Assembly: GCA_014905825.1 (NCBI GenBank)
Contig: JACGCN010000043.1
Coordinates: 248,001-312,000, forward strand
DNA: 64,000 bases
Direction: 5' to 3'
Origin: Lyophyllum atratum
Taxonomy: Eukaryota; Basidiomycota; Agaricomycetes; Agaricales; Lyophyllaceae
Position numbers and translations under genes: made by a program. The notes beneath the pieces were generated by a model that saw nothing but the letters and a program-made list of their open reading frames with translations, was not told the origin of the DNA and did not search any database. Positions 45,052-54,995 of the stretch are shown piece after piece; the first letter of the stretch is position 1, and each line of letters begins with the position of its first letter.

Positions 45052-48000
45052 TTATACCATGGCCGAAATCTGCTTCGCACCAGGGATGGCAGGCAGCACA
45101 CTCCACCGATCCTTAACGAATACTAAGTCAACACCTTCATGAGCCCCTCGATCAGTGAGGCAAGGAAGGTTGATAACTCACACTCAGTAGCGATAGGAAT
45201 GTCAGCGAACTCACGAAAGTTTCCTGTCTGGACTGCTTGTGCCTCGCCAAACGCCGCAGACGTATGGGAGATCGCGCTTCCGCAATTGCTGCAAAAGATG
45301 CGCGTCACTGCACCGTAGAACGCAAGTTGACGTGAAGAATTGTGGCCAACATCAGCATTTTAGCAAATCACTTTTTGACGCTTTTTTGGCCTGCCACAGG
45401 CCAAAAAAGTACCAAAAAGTCGGAAAAGTCGCAGGTCAACAAGCCATGTCCATATCTCAACAAGTTGGTCTCTGTTTTAGTCCGGCAACGCCTGAAAAGT
45501 TGCTGAAAAGTTCAAAATGCACGAAGAGTCACCGATTTTTTTCAGTGTACCAAGTGCTACTTATTTATGGACTGCTTGGAATGTACTCGATTCTGGTATG
45601 TAACGAAAAATCCTCCTCCGAGTCGCTTCCCGAAGTTTCCCTCATCGCTGATTTCGTGGTACCAGCAGTGACCGCACCGAAAAGCGTCAAAAGCTTGCTC
45701 CATCGGCGGTCAGTGAGCATCGTCGCCGTGTCGATGTAGGAATGTACAACCTGAGAGATGTGGTCACGGGAGAATGGGTGGATCTTGGCATCGGGGTTCC
45801 TTGATTTGTTTCGAGTGAAAGAAAATGCGCGTTGAACCTAGGAAGCTTTGTGAGGGATGTCTCTCGTGAAACTTGAAGACTGTTACGACTCACCGCCGCT
45901 GCTGCAAGAGCCACTCCGCTGCAGGGATGCCCGAAGTCACCGACAGAATTCTTCATTAATTTGAGTATCGGTGTTGCCGTTTCGACTACGAAATAGGCCT
46001 CGAATATATCGTCAGGTGCCTAGATGTACGAGGATTGATAACCCGCTAGTAAACATGGGAAACTTGAACTTACAATGTAACCGTCGTCGCCTTTCTTTAG
46101 GTTGCAGATTTGCGGCGTCGGAATACCCCAAATGGCAGGGCCATCTGCCTGCATTGCCCATGACAGGTACGCCTTCCTCGCCGCCGGATCCTTGGCGTAC
46201 TCATCCTGCTCAAAATGAGCGTTCACAACACTGAGGGCGCGCCTGCCCAGCTTCGAGACCTTCTCTCCCAGGTATGCATAGGCCTGGAGGGTGTTTTTGT
46301 TATGGTAAGAATAGAAGCAAGAGGCACATGACGCACAGTTTCATATATCTTAGAACCCTCCTTCACGACGTAAGAATGCTTCGGTGTAACAGCGTCAAGA
46401 GTTTCATTGATCACGTCCATCAGCTCCGGAGAACCCTTGGTGAGGATAGCGAAGGGCTGTTTAGAGGCAAAGAAACGGTGGTATAATGTAGGGAGGAACT
46501 CGACCTCCCACTTTGTGCGTATGAATGTCGGTAGCTCCAGCTGACCTGCATCGTCATCGGTGGTGCTGGAGACGGAAATGACAGAGGGCTCCTTTTTGAC
46601 AGTTTTGGTCTTGAGAGTGGGCGTCTTACTCGAACGCGGAGTCATGCTCGAGGTCTTGGCTTTGGAAATCGGGGTTCTCGGCTCTGACTTGATTTGAATG
46701 GATTTTTTGGTGTGCTTGGGCTTAATCGGCTCGTGTTCTTCCTCCTCATCGGAGTCCTCGGCGACAACGGCAACAAGCTTATGGAACATTGGTTAGTGGA
46801 ACAAGTTTAGGCTTTGCAATAGACTCACATCATTCTTTCTCTTGACCGCTATCCTTTTCTCATCCACCACTCGGACATCACTAGCGTCCTCGTCGTCCAA
46901 CCCACCAATAACGTTCTTCGCCTTCGTAGATGATGCGGAGTGACGAGCAGCAGCGTTTGAGAGCCACTGGGGGTTGATACCCGAGAGGTGATCTGGTCTG
47001 AGATAAGGTCAAGTCACATGTCAGTGTGATAGACGCGGTGCATCATCGTGAGACAGAGCTTACCTCGGTTTTGACTTCTTGACGGTTCGCTGCACCTTTT
47101 CAGCGCTCTCCTTTTTCTTCTTGCTTCCCGTCCCCCCCCGCTGTAGCGGTGTCAGTGCTTAGGACAAATGTCAGTGCTTAGGAAAAAAGGGCTCACCTTT
47201 CCGTTGGATACATCCGCCGCCATCTCCTCATCGTCCTCCACGGCCTCGTCGCCGATGTCGAAGAACTCTTCATCCTCATCGCTAGGATCCTGCTGACGAT
47301 CCTGCTCCTGCTCCTCCGCATTCTGGTCCTGGATCGCTCGTCTCTCGTTGTTAGTGACCACCTCAACAACAGTGTGAGCGGCTTCTTCGGCGGTAGATAC
47401 ATCAGCTGAGACACTGTATTGGACTTCGAAGTCTGCACGGCTGGAGATAACAGTACGTTTTTCCGCCATTTCGAGCTTTGACTGCTCTGACTTCACCTCG
47501 CCTCTCAGCTGGGTCCGTTTATCTTCTAATGCCTGGATTTGTGCAGACAGACGTGCATGTTCGTCATTCAGCTTGTCGACCTGAGCACTCGTCCGATAGA
47601 CTTTTGGCTTATCGGGGGCACCCGGGTTCGCGTTGCGTTCACGCTCAGGAAGGGGATCGCGGGCGGTGAACACTTTTGACTGCGGTACAAGAGTTGTAAG
47701 TATACTGGTCTTCACTCAGATATAGTGACTAACCTTCCGTGTCGTCTCCTTCTCTATGACAGGTAGCATGTTTGTCTTGGCTATTGAAATCGAATCCTCG
47801 AGGCCCTCGTCATCGGGCCCTTGTTGACCCTTATATGAGTAGACTACGGTAAGTGCGTGTTGATATGGTATCTGACGTGTACTGACACTTTTTTTGGCCT
47901 TCTTTGCAGCTGGCTTAGGCGTGGAAGCCAAGTCTTCGGGCCCCTCTTCAAGTGTGGTATTTGCCCGGGTGCGCTTTGCCCGAGTTTGTGGCGCGTTCGT

Positions 48001-51000
48001 TCGAGGCTGTTCTCCAGTCGTTGTCTTGGTCGAGGGCTTGCGCTTCGGAGCCATTGTGAAGAGGGAATGAGGGAATAGCCACTCAATTGAGCGGGTTTCG
48101 GATTAGTGGGCTATGGTGTACCCGCCGAATTTTTTAAGTTTGACCGTGTTTTTCCGCACGTTCGCTCGAAAGCATCAACCTTCCTCTCTTGCACACCATG
48201 CTGGAGTCATCTCATCCATCTCATGCCTCTATCCCGTGTGTTCACTGCCCACGCAAGTTCAAGAGTCCCGGAGGTCTCACGCGTCACATCAATGCCAATC
48301 ACCGCGTCCTCACTCCACCTCCTGAAGATGAAGGCCGTGAGGAAAACCACTCTTTCACCTACGAGCGTCACCCCGTCTTAACAGGTAACGAACCCATTCA
48401 GTCAAAATTGAATGTATTCTGATATGTTCCTACACTCAGCACAACCGTGTGACGAAGATGGTGAGCTCCTGCCCGCCCATGCGCCGCCTGTCCCTGCAAC
48501 CCCGGCCATCGATGCAGAGAGCCCGTGGGCACCGTTCGAAGACAGACTCGGCTTTGACTTCGCTCACTACCACTTCACCGAACTCCAGACATCGAAAGCG
48601 GAGATTGATAAGGCCCTCGACCTCTGGGGCGCCGCCGTTCTAAAATACGGCGATGGCATTCCGTGGAAAGATGCTGAAGATATGTACAAGACTATTGACG
48701 CTATCCGCCATGGCAACTGCGAGTGGAAGACCTACAAAATCAAGTACAACGGTCCATTGCCTGCACATGGGACCCCGCCGAAGTGGATGACAGAGGAGTT
48801 TGTTCTATGTACGCGTGATTCTCGGCAGCTCCTTCTCGAGCAGCTCCGCTCTCCGGCATTCAAAGGTAACATCCACTACAGCCCGTATATGCAGTTTGAC
48901 AAGGCGGGCCAGCGGATCTGGTCCAATCTGTTGTCGGGAGAGTGGTCTTGGTCACAAGCAGTGAGCTGATTATCTTCGAATATCATTCTATCATCGCTAA
49001 CCCACTGTCTCTCAGGATGACATCGCTGAGACACATGGTGACACCGCGAGGGGTGCCATGTTTATTCCTGTCGTTGCCGGAAGTGACAAGACGACGGTGT
49101 CCGTCGCGACTGGCCACCAGCAATATCACCCAGTCTACATGTCTCCTGGGAATGTTACGAACATCGGGCGACGCGCTCAGGGGAATTCAATTCTCCCCGT
49201 CGCTTTTTTACCCATTCCAAAGAGTTAGCTTTCATTTCCTTTGTTCTACATTCCGTAGCCAGTGGTTCTGAGTTCATCACTGTTGTAGCGAGCAAGAAAC
49301 AACGTCGAAATCCCAAGTATCAAGTTTTCGTCCGACAACTCTACCACGCATGTTTAGCATGTGTCTTCGAGCCTTTGAAGCGTGGGATGTCTACGCCCGA
49401 GGTTGTGCGCTGCCCTGACGGCCACCTGCGACGCGCGTTTTTCGGACTCGGGCCGTACATCGCAGACTACCCTGAGCAGGTCTGGCTTGCAGCTATTGTG
49501 CAGGGCTGGTGTCCCAAGTACGTCTCTCAATTCTAATACCTCGGCTATTCCTAAATCACTTCTTCAACAGGTGTGATGCACGGCCAAAGGATCTTGACAC
49601 GCCTGAGGCACTTCGACGTTCTCACACGATGACAGATGTCTTAATTGAGGCGTTCGATCCAGGGATATTGTGGGATGAGCATGGGATCAGGACGGATGTT
49701 GTGGTATGTACCTATCATTGCGGATCACATCACGATTGACAAACACCCATTGAAGCCGTTTACACACGACTTTCCTCGCGCCGATATTCACGAACTCCTG
49801 TCACCCGACCTCCTGCACCAAGTGATCAAAGGAACATTCAAGGACCACCTGGTGTCGTGGGTTGGCGACTATCTCTTCGTTGAACATGGAGAGACACATG
49901 CATTAACAATAATTCAGGACATAGACCGGCGGTGAGACATCTATGTTCATTTCTAATCAAAAATCACTAATATTCATATGGGTAGGATTTCGGCCGTTCC
50001 TTCCTTTCCAGGCTTACGGCGATTTCCTGATGGGCGAGACTTTGCGCAGTGGACAGGGGATGACTCGAAGGCACTGATGAAGGTATGTGGTTCGTGCTCA
50101 TCATCCTAGCCATCATCTTACCAGACATATCCCTTCTTCAGGTATACCTCGCAGCCATCGTCGGCTATGTACCCCCGGAGATGGTGAAATGCATGTCGGC
50201 TTTCTTGGACTTTTGTTACCTAGCCAGACGTAACTCATTTTCACCCGAGACTCTTAATCACCTTGAGGACACACTCCGACGCTTTCATCTCCACCGGAAT
50301 ATATTCATTGAATCTGGTGTTCGTGTCGACATCTCTCTCCCACGACAACATTCTCTCGTGCATTATGCGCGCTCTATCCGACTCTTTGGGTCGCCGAATG
50401 GTCTCTGCTCATCAATGACGGAATCAAAGCATATCAAAGCTGTCAAAGAGCCATGGCGCCGGTCGAATCGATACGAAGCACTTCCACAGATGCTTCGCAC
50501 TATCTTGCGGATGGAGAAGCTATCGGCGATTCGCTCCGCCTTCAGCAAGCGTGGAATGATGGCAGGATCAACGTCATCGTACATGGCGATGGTACATGCG
50601 GGGGTGGTTCTTGAGGCACCAGATGACGAGCGTGAGCACGAGGATGATGACAATGACGAGGATCTGGGACCAGCTTCAGGCCCCAAGGTTCTCTCGTCTA
50701 TCAAGCTTGCGCGCCGAGCAGGTGAGTTATTGAATGTTCATATCATCTGACGTACTAATACTTATGCAGAGTCAGGGTATCCACAAAATCTGGCGGCACT
50801 GGCTACACGCATCCAACAGCCTCGATTCCCCGAGGCATTGCGCCGCTTTTTGTGGGGCCAGCTCCACCCCAACTCGGACACATCTCCTGCCAACGTCTCC
50901 CTCGATGACTGTCCCGTTTTCTATGGTCGAATCTCCGTTTTTCACTCTGCTATTGCTCACTATTTCGCACCAAGTGATATCTGTGGGGCGGGTGGCATGC

Positions 51001-52663
51001 ACCACGAACGTATTCGGGCACACCCCAACTGGCAAGGAGAGTATCCTCGATACGACACTGCATTTGTGGAGACGGACGCGGACCTCCCGGGAATGGAGGG
51101 GATGACGATCGCGCGTGTCCTATTATTCTTTTCCTTTACATTCGAGGGCACACATTATCCGTGCGCCTTGGTTCACTGGTTAGTCGTTGTCGGTGATAGC
51201 CCTGACCTTGACACAGGTCTGTGGGTAGTTCGGCCTGAGTTCGACGCCGGGAGGAGACGGACCCTGGAGGTCGTTCATCTTGATTCAATTGCTCGAGCCG
51301 CTCATCTTCTTCCAGTTTACGGGTCAGCACCCCTTCCTGAGGACTTCCATTTTTCTGTTTCTCTTGATGCCTTTCGGGCCTTCTTTATTAATAAATATAT
51401 AGACCACCATGCCCACCAATTTCTAGACTAGCTTTCACTTATCTTAATGCATGTTACACGTATCGAAATCGTTCCTGGCGCGTTGTAGCTCGCCAGCAAC
51501 GTCTTGCATTGGTGCGGAGCACTCGACAGTCATGGGCCGTGACCTCCAAATGGCCCGTAATTTTCATTCGTGAATTTAAGGCGCAATTTTCAAGCAGTAA
51601 ATTATGTAACGATAATACATACCACCATGAAAAAAGCCCCTCCTCGACACAACAATAACCCATCTCACCCCCACCCCACACCCTCTCCTGGTCCATCCAT
51701 CCATCCCAAAAATTCTACCCTGATGTCGCAACGTCGCATCTCGAGCAGTCCAGCCCCGGATTCAGAAGAGGAAGAACTTCGACTACCATCGGACAACTTG
51801 GAGTCAACAACGAAGCTCGGGGATTTTTATCAGAATTTAAGGGGACTTACAGTGAAGGAGGCTATGGTCATGATGGTAATGCACTGCGACAACTTGGCAG
51901 AGAGCCATCAGAAATGGCGCGAGGTGTCGGAGGAGGTGGATAAGGTGTCTGTGGAGCGCATAAAGCTTCTTCAAGAAGCATATGCTGCAGTCAGTGCCGA
52001 GAACAATGCATTAAAATCAAGAATACGCACCACGGAGATGGATAACCGTGACCTTAGAGCACTCATGGAGCAGGTCAGCTCGCAGTTGACGTCCCGGGCG
52101 CGAGAAGGAGCACCGCCAGTGGAAGAGGTCGATGAAGGGGCTTCAGAGACGGGCAGCGTGACGGAGCCCGAGTCGGATGACGCCAAAATGCCGTTCTAGT
52201 CATGGTTGTCGAGCAATCTTGAACGATTCGAAGAGGGGGGCAGGACAGAGAGACGACCTGAAGACTTAAAACTCCGATAGAAACATTTTACTTGTCGTCC
52301 TTTTACAACTTGCGGGCTTGTGAACAAGCCAAAAAGCTGAAACAAGTTAAAAATAGCTGACAAGTAGATTGCGCATTTTGCTGATGAATAAGCGGGGAAG
52401 AATACGTACCAATGTTGCCACTTGCGGCCTTCATGTCAAAGACTTTGACGGTGCCGATGATGGTGACCTCACTCTGAAGGGGGAGGATGTTAGTGCTGAA
52501 GGCACTGCCGCTGCTTTGCTTGCAATCTGAGCAATGGCACACGATCTATGTATCAGCGTGAGGGACGATGGTGGACGGCATATAAGATGCGTACCTGGGT
52601 GTCGTGGTCGGAATGAATGGTTATTATGGTATTGCCACAAAGGCAGGCTCCTTTGTAGGGCAT
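45052..52663 (-). CDS. GFA-family protein with a transposon inside intron 2
   Basis: Small zinc protein of the glutathione-dependent formaldehyde-activating (GFA/CENP-V) fold. Minus-strand exons 52663-52595, 52545-52410, 45307-45182, 45122-45052; 133 aa, normal for the family, with no stop or frame break. Zinc and catalytic cysteines are all present: GACLCG (Cys7, Cys9), CHCSDC (26, 28, 31) and FCSNCGSA (74, 77). The C-terminus reads LFVKDRWSVLPAIPGAKQ. Introns 1 and 3 are about 50 nt, but intron 2 spans 52409-45308, about 7.1 kb, because it holds the DNA transposon. Donor (GTACGT) and acceptor (GTGCAG) are intact and phases agree, so a full mRNA is possible if such a long intron is spliced. 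Enzymatic role is unproven for most fungal members. Confidence 0.88.
45363..45387 (+). repeat. Left terminal inverted repeat of the transposon
   Basis: Begins GCAAATCACTTTTTGACGC; the right end read inward begins GCAATCTACTTGTCAGC. The match is imperfect, with one or two small gaps. Confidence 0.5.
45381..45409. repeat. Perfect 13-bp hairpin near the left transposon end
   Basis: CTTTTTTGGCCTG, a 3-nt loop, then its exact reverse complement. Near the right end a shorter palindrome (GGCTTG, loop, CAAGCC at 52315-52330) sits in a similar T-rich context on the minus strand. They may be transposase-binding or protein-pausing sites. Confidence 0.7.
45565..48054 (-). CDS. Transposon accessory protein (DUF6532-like)
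   Basis: Minus-strand gene inside the transposon, divergent from the transposase. Nine exons: 48054-47889, 47843-47734, 47679-47197, 47140-47064, 46997-46829, 46777-46337, 46283-46074, 46019-45894, 45837-45565; exactly 685 codons. The N-terminus is basic (MAPKRKPSTKTT, KRTRAN), followed by a coiled coil (KLNDEHARLSAQIQALEDKR) and an acidic stretch. The C-terminal domain contains FIRTKWEVEFLPTLYHRFFA, ARKAYLSWAMQADGPAIWG, GDFGHPCSGVALAAAAVQRA and VVHSYIDTATML. This domain resembles proteins found repeatedly in Agaricomycete genomes (DUF6532 as I recall it). The function is unknown; DNA or chromatin binding is suggested by composition only. Confidence 0.7.
48055..48197. promoter_or_regulatory. 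Shared divergent promoter inside the transposon
   Basis: Only 143 nt separate the start codons of the accessory gene (minus) and the transposase (plus), so the two are probably expressed from one bidirectional control region. Confidence 0.55.
48198..51431 (+). CDS. Plavaka transposase with N-terminal C2H2 finger
   Basis: Cut-and-paste transposase. Nine exons: 48198-48384, 48440-48960, 49016-49223, 49289-49517, 49571-49703, 49756-49931, 49986-50082, 50142-50721, 50770-51431; exactly 931 codons, 930 aa, no lesion. A C2H2 zinc finger lies at residues 14-35 (Cys14, Cys17, His30, His35). Typical Plavaka motifs follow: AGSDKTTVSVATGHQQYHP, YMSPGNVTNIGRRAQGN, AFLPIPK, PRADIHELLSPDLLHQVIKG, SFPGLRRFPDGRDFAQWTGD and LIVHYA-like LVHYARSIRLFGSPNGLCSS. 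These contain the acidic residues expected of the RNase H-like core. The C-terminal part has a domain with GQLHPNSD and a long acidic insert. The long intact frame suggests recent activity. Confidence 0.9.
51627..52199 (+). CDS. Small coiled-coil protein in the transposon
   Basis: Single open frame downstream of the transposase on the same strand, 190 aa from the ATG at 51627 or 158 aa from 51723. A Pro/His/Ser-rich start is followed by acidic sequence (APDSEEEELRLPSDN). A long predicted coiled coil comes next (SEEVDKVSVERIKLLQEAYA, NALKSRIRTTEMDNRDLRAL), then an acidic tail ending DDAKMPF. No family recognised. Position just inside the right end suggests it travels with the element; it could be a transposase partner or only a chance open frame. 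Confidence 0.6.
   Translation: MKKAPPRHNNNPSHPHPTPSPGPSIHPKNSTLMSQRRISSSPAPDSEEEELRLPSDNLESTTKLGDFYQNLRGLTVKEAMVMMVMHCDNLAESHQKWREVSEEVDKVSVERIKLLQEAYAAVSAENNALKSRIRTTEMDNRDLRALMEQVSSQLTSRAREGAPPVEEVDEGASETGSVTEPESDDAKMPF
52348..52372 (-). repeat. Right terminal inverted repeat of the transposon
   Basis: Read inward on the minus strand: GCAATCTACTTGTCAGC, the partner of the left terminus. An 8-bp flank similar to the left flank follows immediately outside. Confidence 0.5.
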
Positions 52664-53166
52664 GGTGAAGTCGATGAAATGGTCAGGTAGAGATAGAGCG
52701 TTTGTAGGATTGGGGATTGGCCTTCAGAACCTTTTCACACAGTCGCAAACCCCATATCGCCATACTAGTGACGAACGATATGAGTAATTGGAGTGGCTTC
52801 GAAGAAAACCGGAGTGGAGAATGGGCTTCGGCCTGAGAGAAGTAACACGAGTTCGAGGTCAACTGACGACAAACAGAGGGCGACTGCCGAGTATGCTATT
52901 CGAATCTTGGGAAAACAAAGTACGTACCAATGCCATAAATGAGCCTGTCAGGTGTTTTTGTGGAGGGGCCAGGAAAGTCGAGGGAGTTCCTGGTACAAGA
53001 GTGGCTTGTGCCAGCAATGTGCCAGTCAACTTAAGCTCTCCGGCAAAACGGGAAGACTGATTGGTTCAATCGCGCCACGCTTACATCAATTGCTATCTGT
53101 CACGATCAACGAACGTGACTCTCTTCTCTGCCTACCGCATCCACCTCATCCACGACGAGGGCACCT
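52664..53166. other. Divergent promoter between GFA and F-box-like genes
   Basis: 500 nt. A short open frame exists but has no motif. Likely promoters of both flanking genes. Confidence 0.45.
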
Positions 53167-54531
53167 ATGCTCCCAGCTCATTTACCACAAGATATCATTG
53201 ATTCTATAATCGAGCAATTCTCTCCTCAAGACGATACCCCGACCTTACAACAATGTGCACTGATTTCTCGCTCATGCTTGTCCCCCGCTCGAAAAAAGCT
53301 TTTTTCCGAAATCGTCCTTGAAATTAACGCCCAGCATGCTCCGAAAAGATGTCAGAGGCTTTACCAAGTCATCTTGGACCACCCGAACGTCCTTCCTTAC
53401 ATCAAGAAACTGGAGCTACTCGATTCATTCTGGCTGCCATGGGTCGAACGGAATGCGGCGGATTCCCAAATAATGCCGCGATTACTGGAGATGCTTGTAG
53501 ATCACGGCGACTTACGGGAACTGGTTGTCAATAGATACAGAGGCGGTCCCAGCGGCCTGCCTCCTCGCCTGCGTCAAGTGTTATCGAAACTTGTCAAGAC
53601 GCCGACGCTACATACCATCGAGTTCGAATTTTGGGACACCTGTGATATCCCTCTCGATGACATCGTTTCATCCCCGCAACTAAAGAACTTACGTCTTGTT
53701 GGAAAAGCCACTCCCCGTAACCCCGATTCCATTGCCCTCCATATCCCGCCTCTCTCGTCGCCACGCCAGCTTAAGACCCTCAAGATTGGTGGATGGGGCT
53801 TCAAGAACATCGTACCATATCTAACGACCCCCCAACTTTCTCTATCCTTCTCCTGCATCCGCTCCTTGACACTCTTGAATTCGTCAGTAGAGATAATCGA
53901 AGCAGCCGTTCAAGTCATGGAGCACGCTAGCTCCACTATCGAATGCTTGGGCTGGGAATATCCAGGAGGAACATCTCGTATGTATTTCGTCCATCTCGCG
54001 CCCATTGTACACATAATTGAATGAATCTATCGCTTCGCAGGAAACGCTGAAATGCCGTGGTACCATCCCATGAGCCTCGCAACCTTGACAAGCCTCCGCA
54101 CCCTCATCATCCTCGCCGAACCTGAGATGATACCCGGATCCACCATCCGGGATCTCTTGACCAGAAGCGGGCTCGCCAACATCAGCACTCTAGAGCATGT
54201 CGCCGTACTCCTTGCCCTAGATGTGGGGGTGACGGGAGCCCCATATAGGGACACGGACGCTTACTTTCGCGTAGCTGACATTCTGGACGAGGCGTTTGCT
54301 TCGATATGTCACGGGCGCTCTCGCTCAACACGCGTCACAGTGTGGGCCTTCGTCGAGGATCCTGCTAGCTTCGAGACGGAACTTGCTGCAGCAGGGAGTG
54401 AAGTGAGCTCGATCCTCACGGACCGCTTTCCGCTCACAAGCTTGGAGGCTGTGATACTTGAGGGAGGGATCAGATCTTGGAAAGAAGTACCTACCATTCT
54501 GGCGCGGCTTCATCATGAAGCATTACTGTAG
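53167..54531 (+). CDS. F-box-like / leucine-rich protein
   Basis: CDS join 53167-53977, 54041-54531; 433 aa, one phase-1 intron. The start gives MLPAHLPQDIIDSIIEQFSP, then LQQCALISRSCLSPARKKLF, the usual basidiomycete F-box-like opening (PxEIxDxIID, CSLVxRxW). The remainder has irregular leucine-rich segments, such as LRELVVNRY, TLHTIEFEFWD, LKNLRLVGKA, LKTLKIGGWGFKNI and LEAVILEGGI. This fits the large family of F-box-like proteins in Agaricomycetes, thought to select targets for ubiquitination through SCF complexes. The partner and target are unknown. No damage seen. Confidence 0.8.
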
Positions 54532-54995
54532 GTATTTCTTCGGGTTGGGTATCGAGGCTTGGTAGCCACTTCTGGTTGCACATCACTTTCAGCAGGAGGA
54601 ATGCCGAGAATAAAGCGACTGTATAGATGATGGCACCCCCGAGCTCCTGAGAAAGGCCATCTTCCCAGGTCGCGGCTTCAAAAATAGTATGGTCGAGTAC
54701 GCTTTGCCGATGCCACCACCTGCAAGTCAGCGGCTCGATGATGTCGTTGGAAAATCCCTTCTGCCCGTCAACTTACTAGCGCTCTTTCTGTTAACCTTGG
54801 AAACATAGTCTGATGTCATACACCAGTAGTACTTCGAGACAACTGTTCGCCTGAATCATTATGTCCTTGACCTGACTTCAAGACAAGTCCGACAAAACAT
54901 ATACGTATACAATGCTCAGCACTATATGGAAATAACAAGTAATATGTCCGCGCTCTAAAGATGATCTCCCGTTCAACAACAAAGAAAAACGAGGA
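54532..54995. other. Intergenic stretch between convergent genes
   Basis: About 460 nt with no gene or repeat recognised. Confidence 0.5.

Larger units (their letters stand above)
45363..52372. mobile_element. Plavaka-type DNA transposon, about 7.0 kb, apparently intact
   Basis: The interval contains three open genes: a transposase on plus, an accessory gene on minus and a small coiled-coil gene on plus. Both ends resemble each other as inverted repeats, and the flanks are gcatttta (45355-45362) and gcattttg (52373-52380), a likely 8-bp target duplication with one difference. All nine transposase exons and all nine accessory exons keep frame, so the element may be autonomous and young. Ends were set by eye; a CACTA-like boundary a few bases further in (CACTTTTTGACG at 45369) is an alternative. 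Confidence 0.8.

Noticed and set aside
51570..51626. Longer start of the transposon coiled-coil gene
   Set aside because: The upstream part of the frame lacks an ATG; 51627 or 51723 are the usable starts.
45052..52663. GFA gene broken into two fragments by the transposon
   Set aside because: First impression only. The insertion point lies in an intron, and donor, acceptor and phases are intact, so the gene is not split at the coding level.
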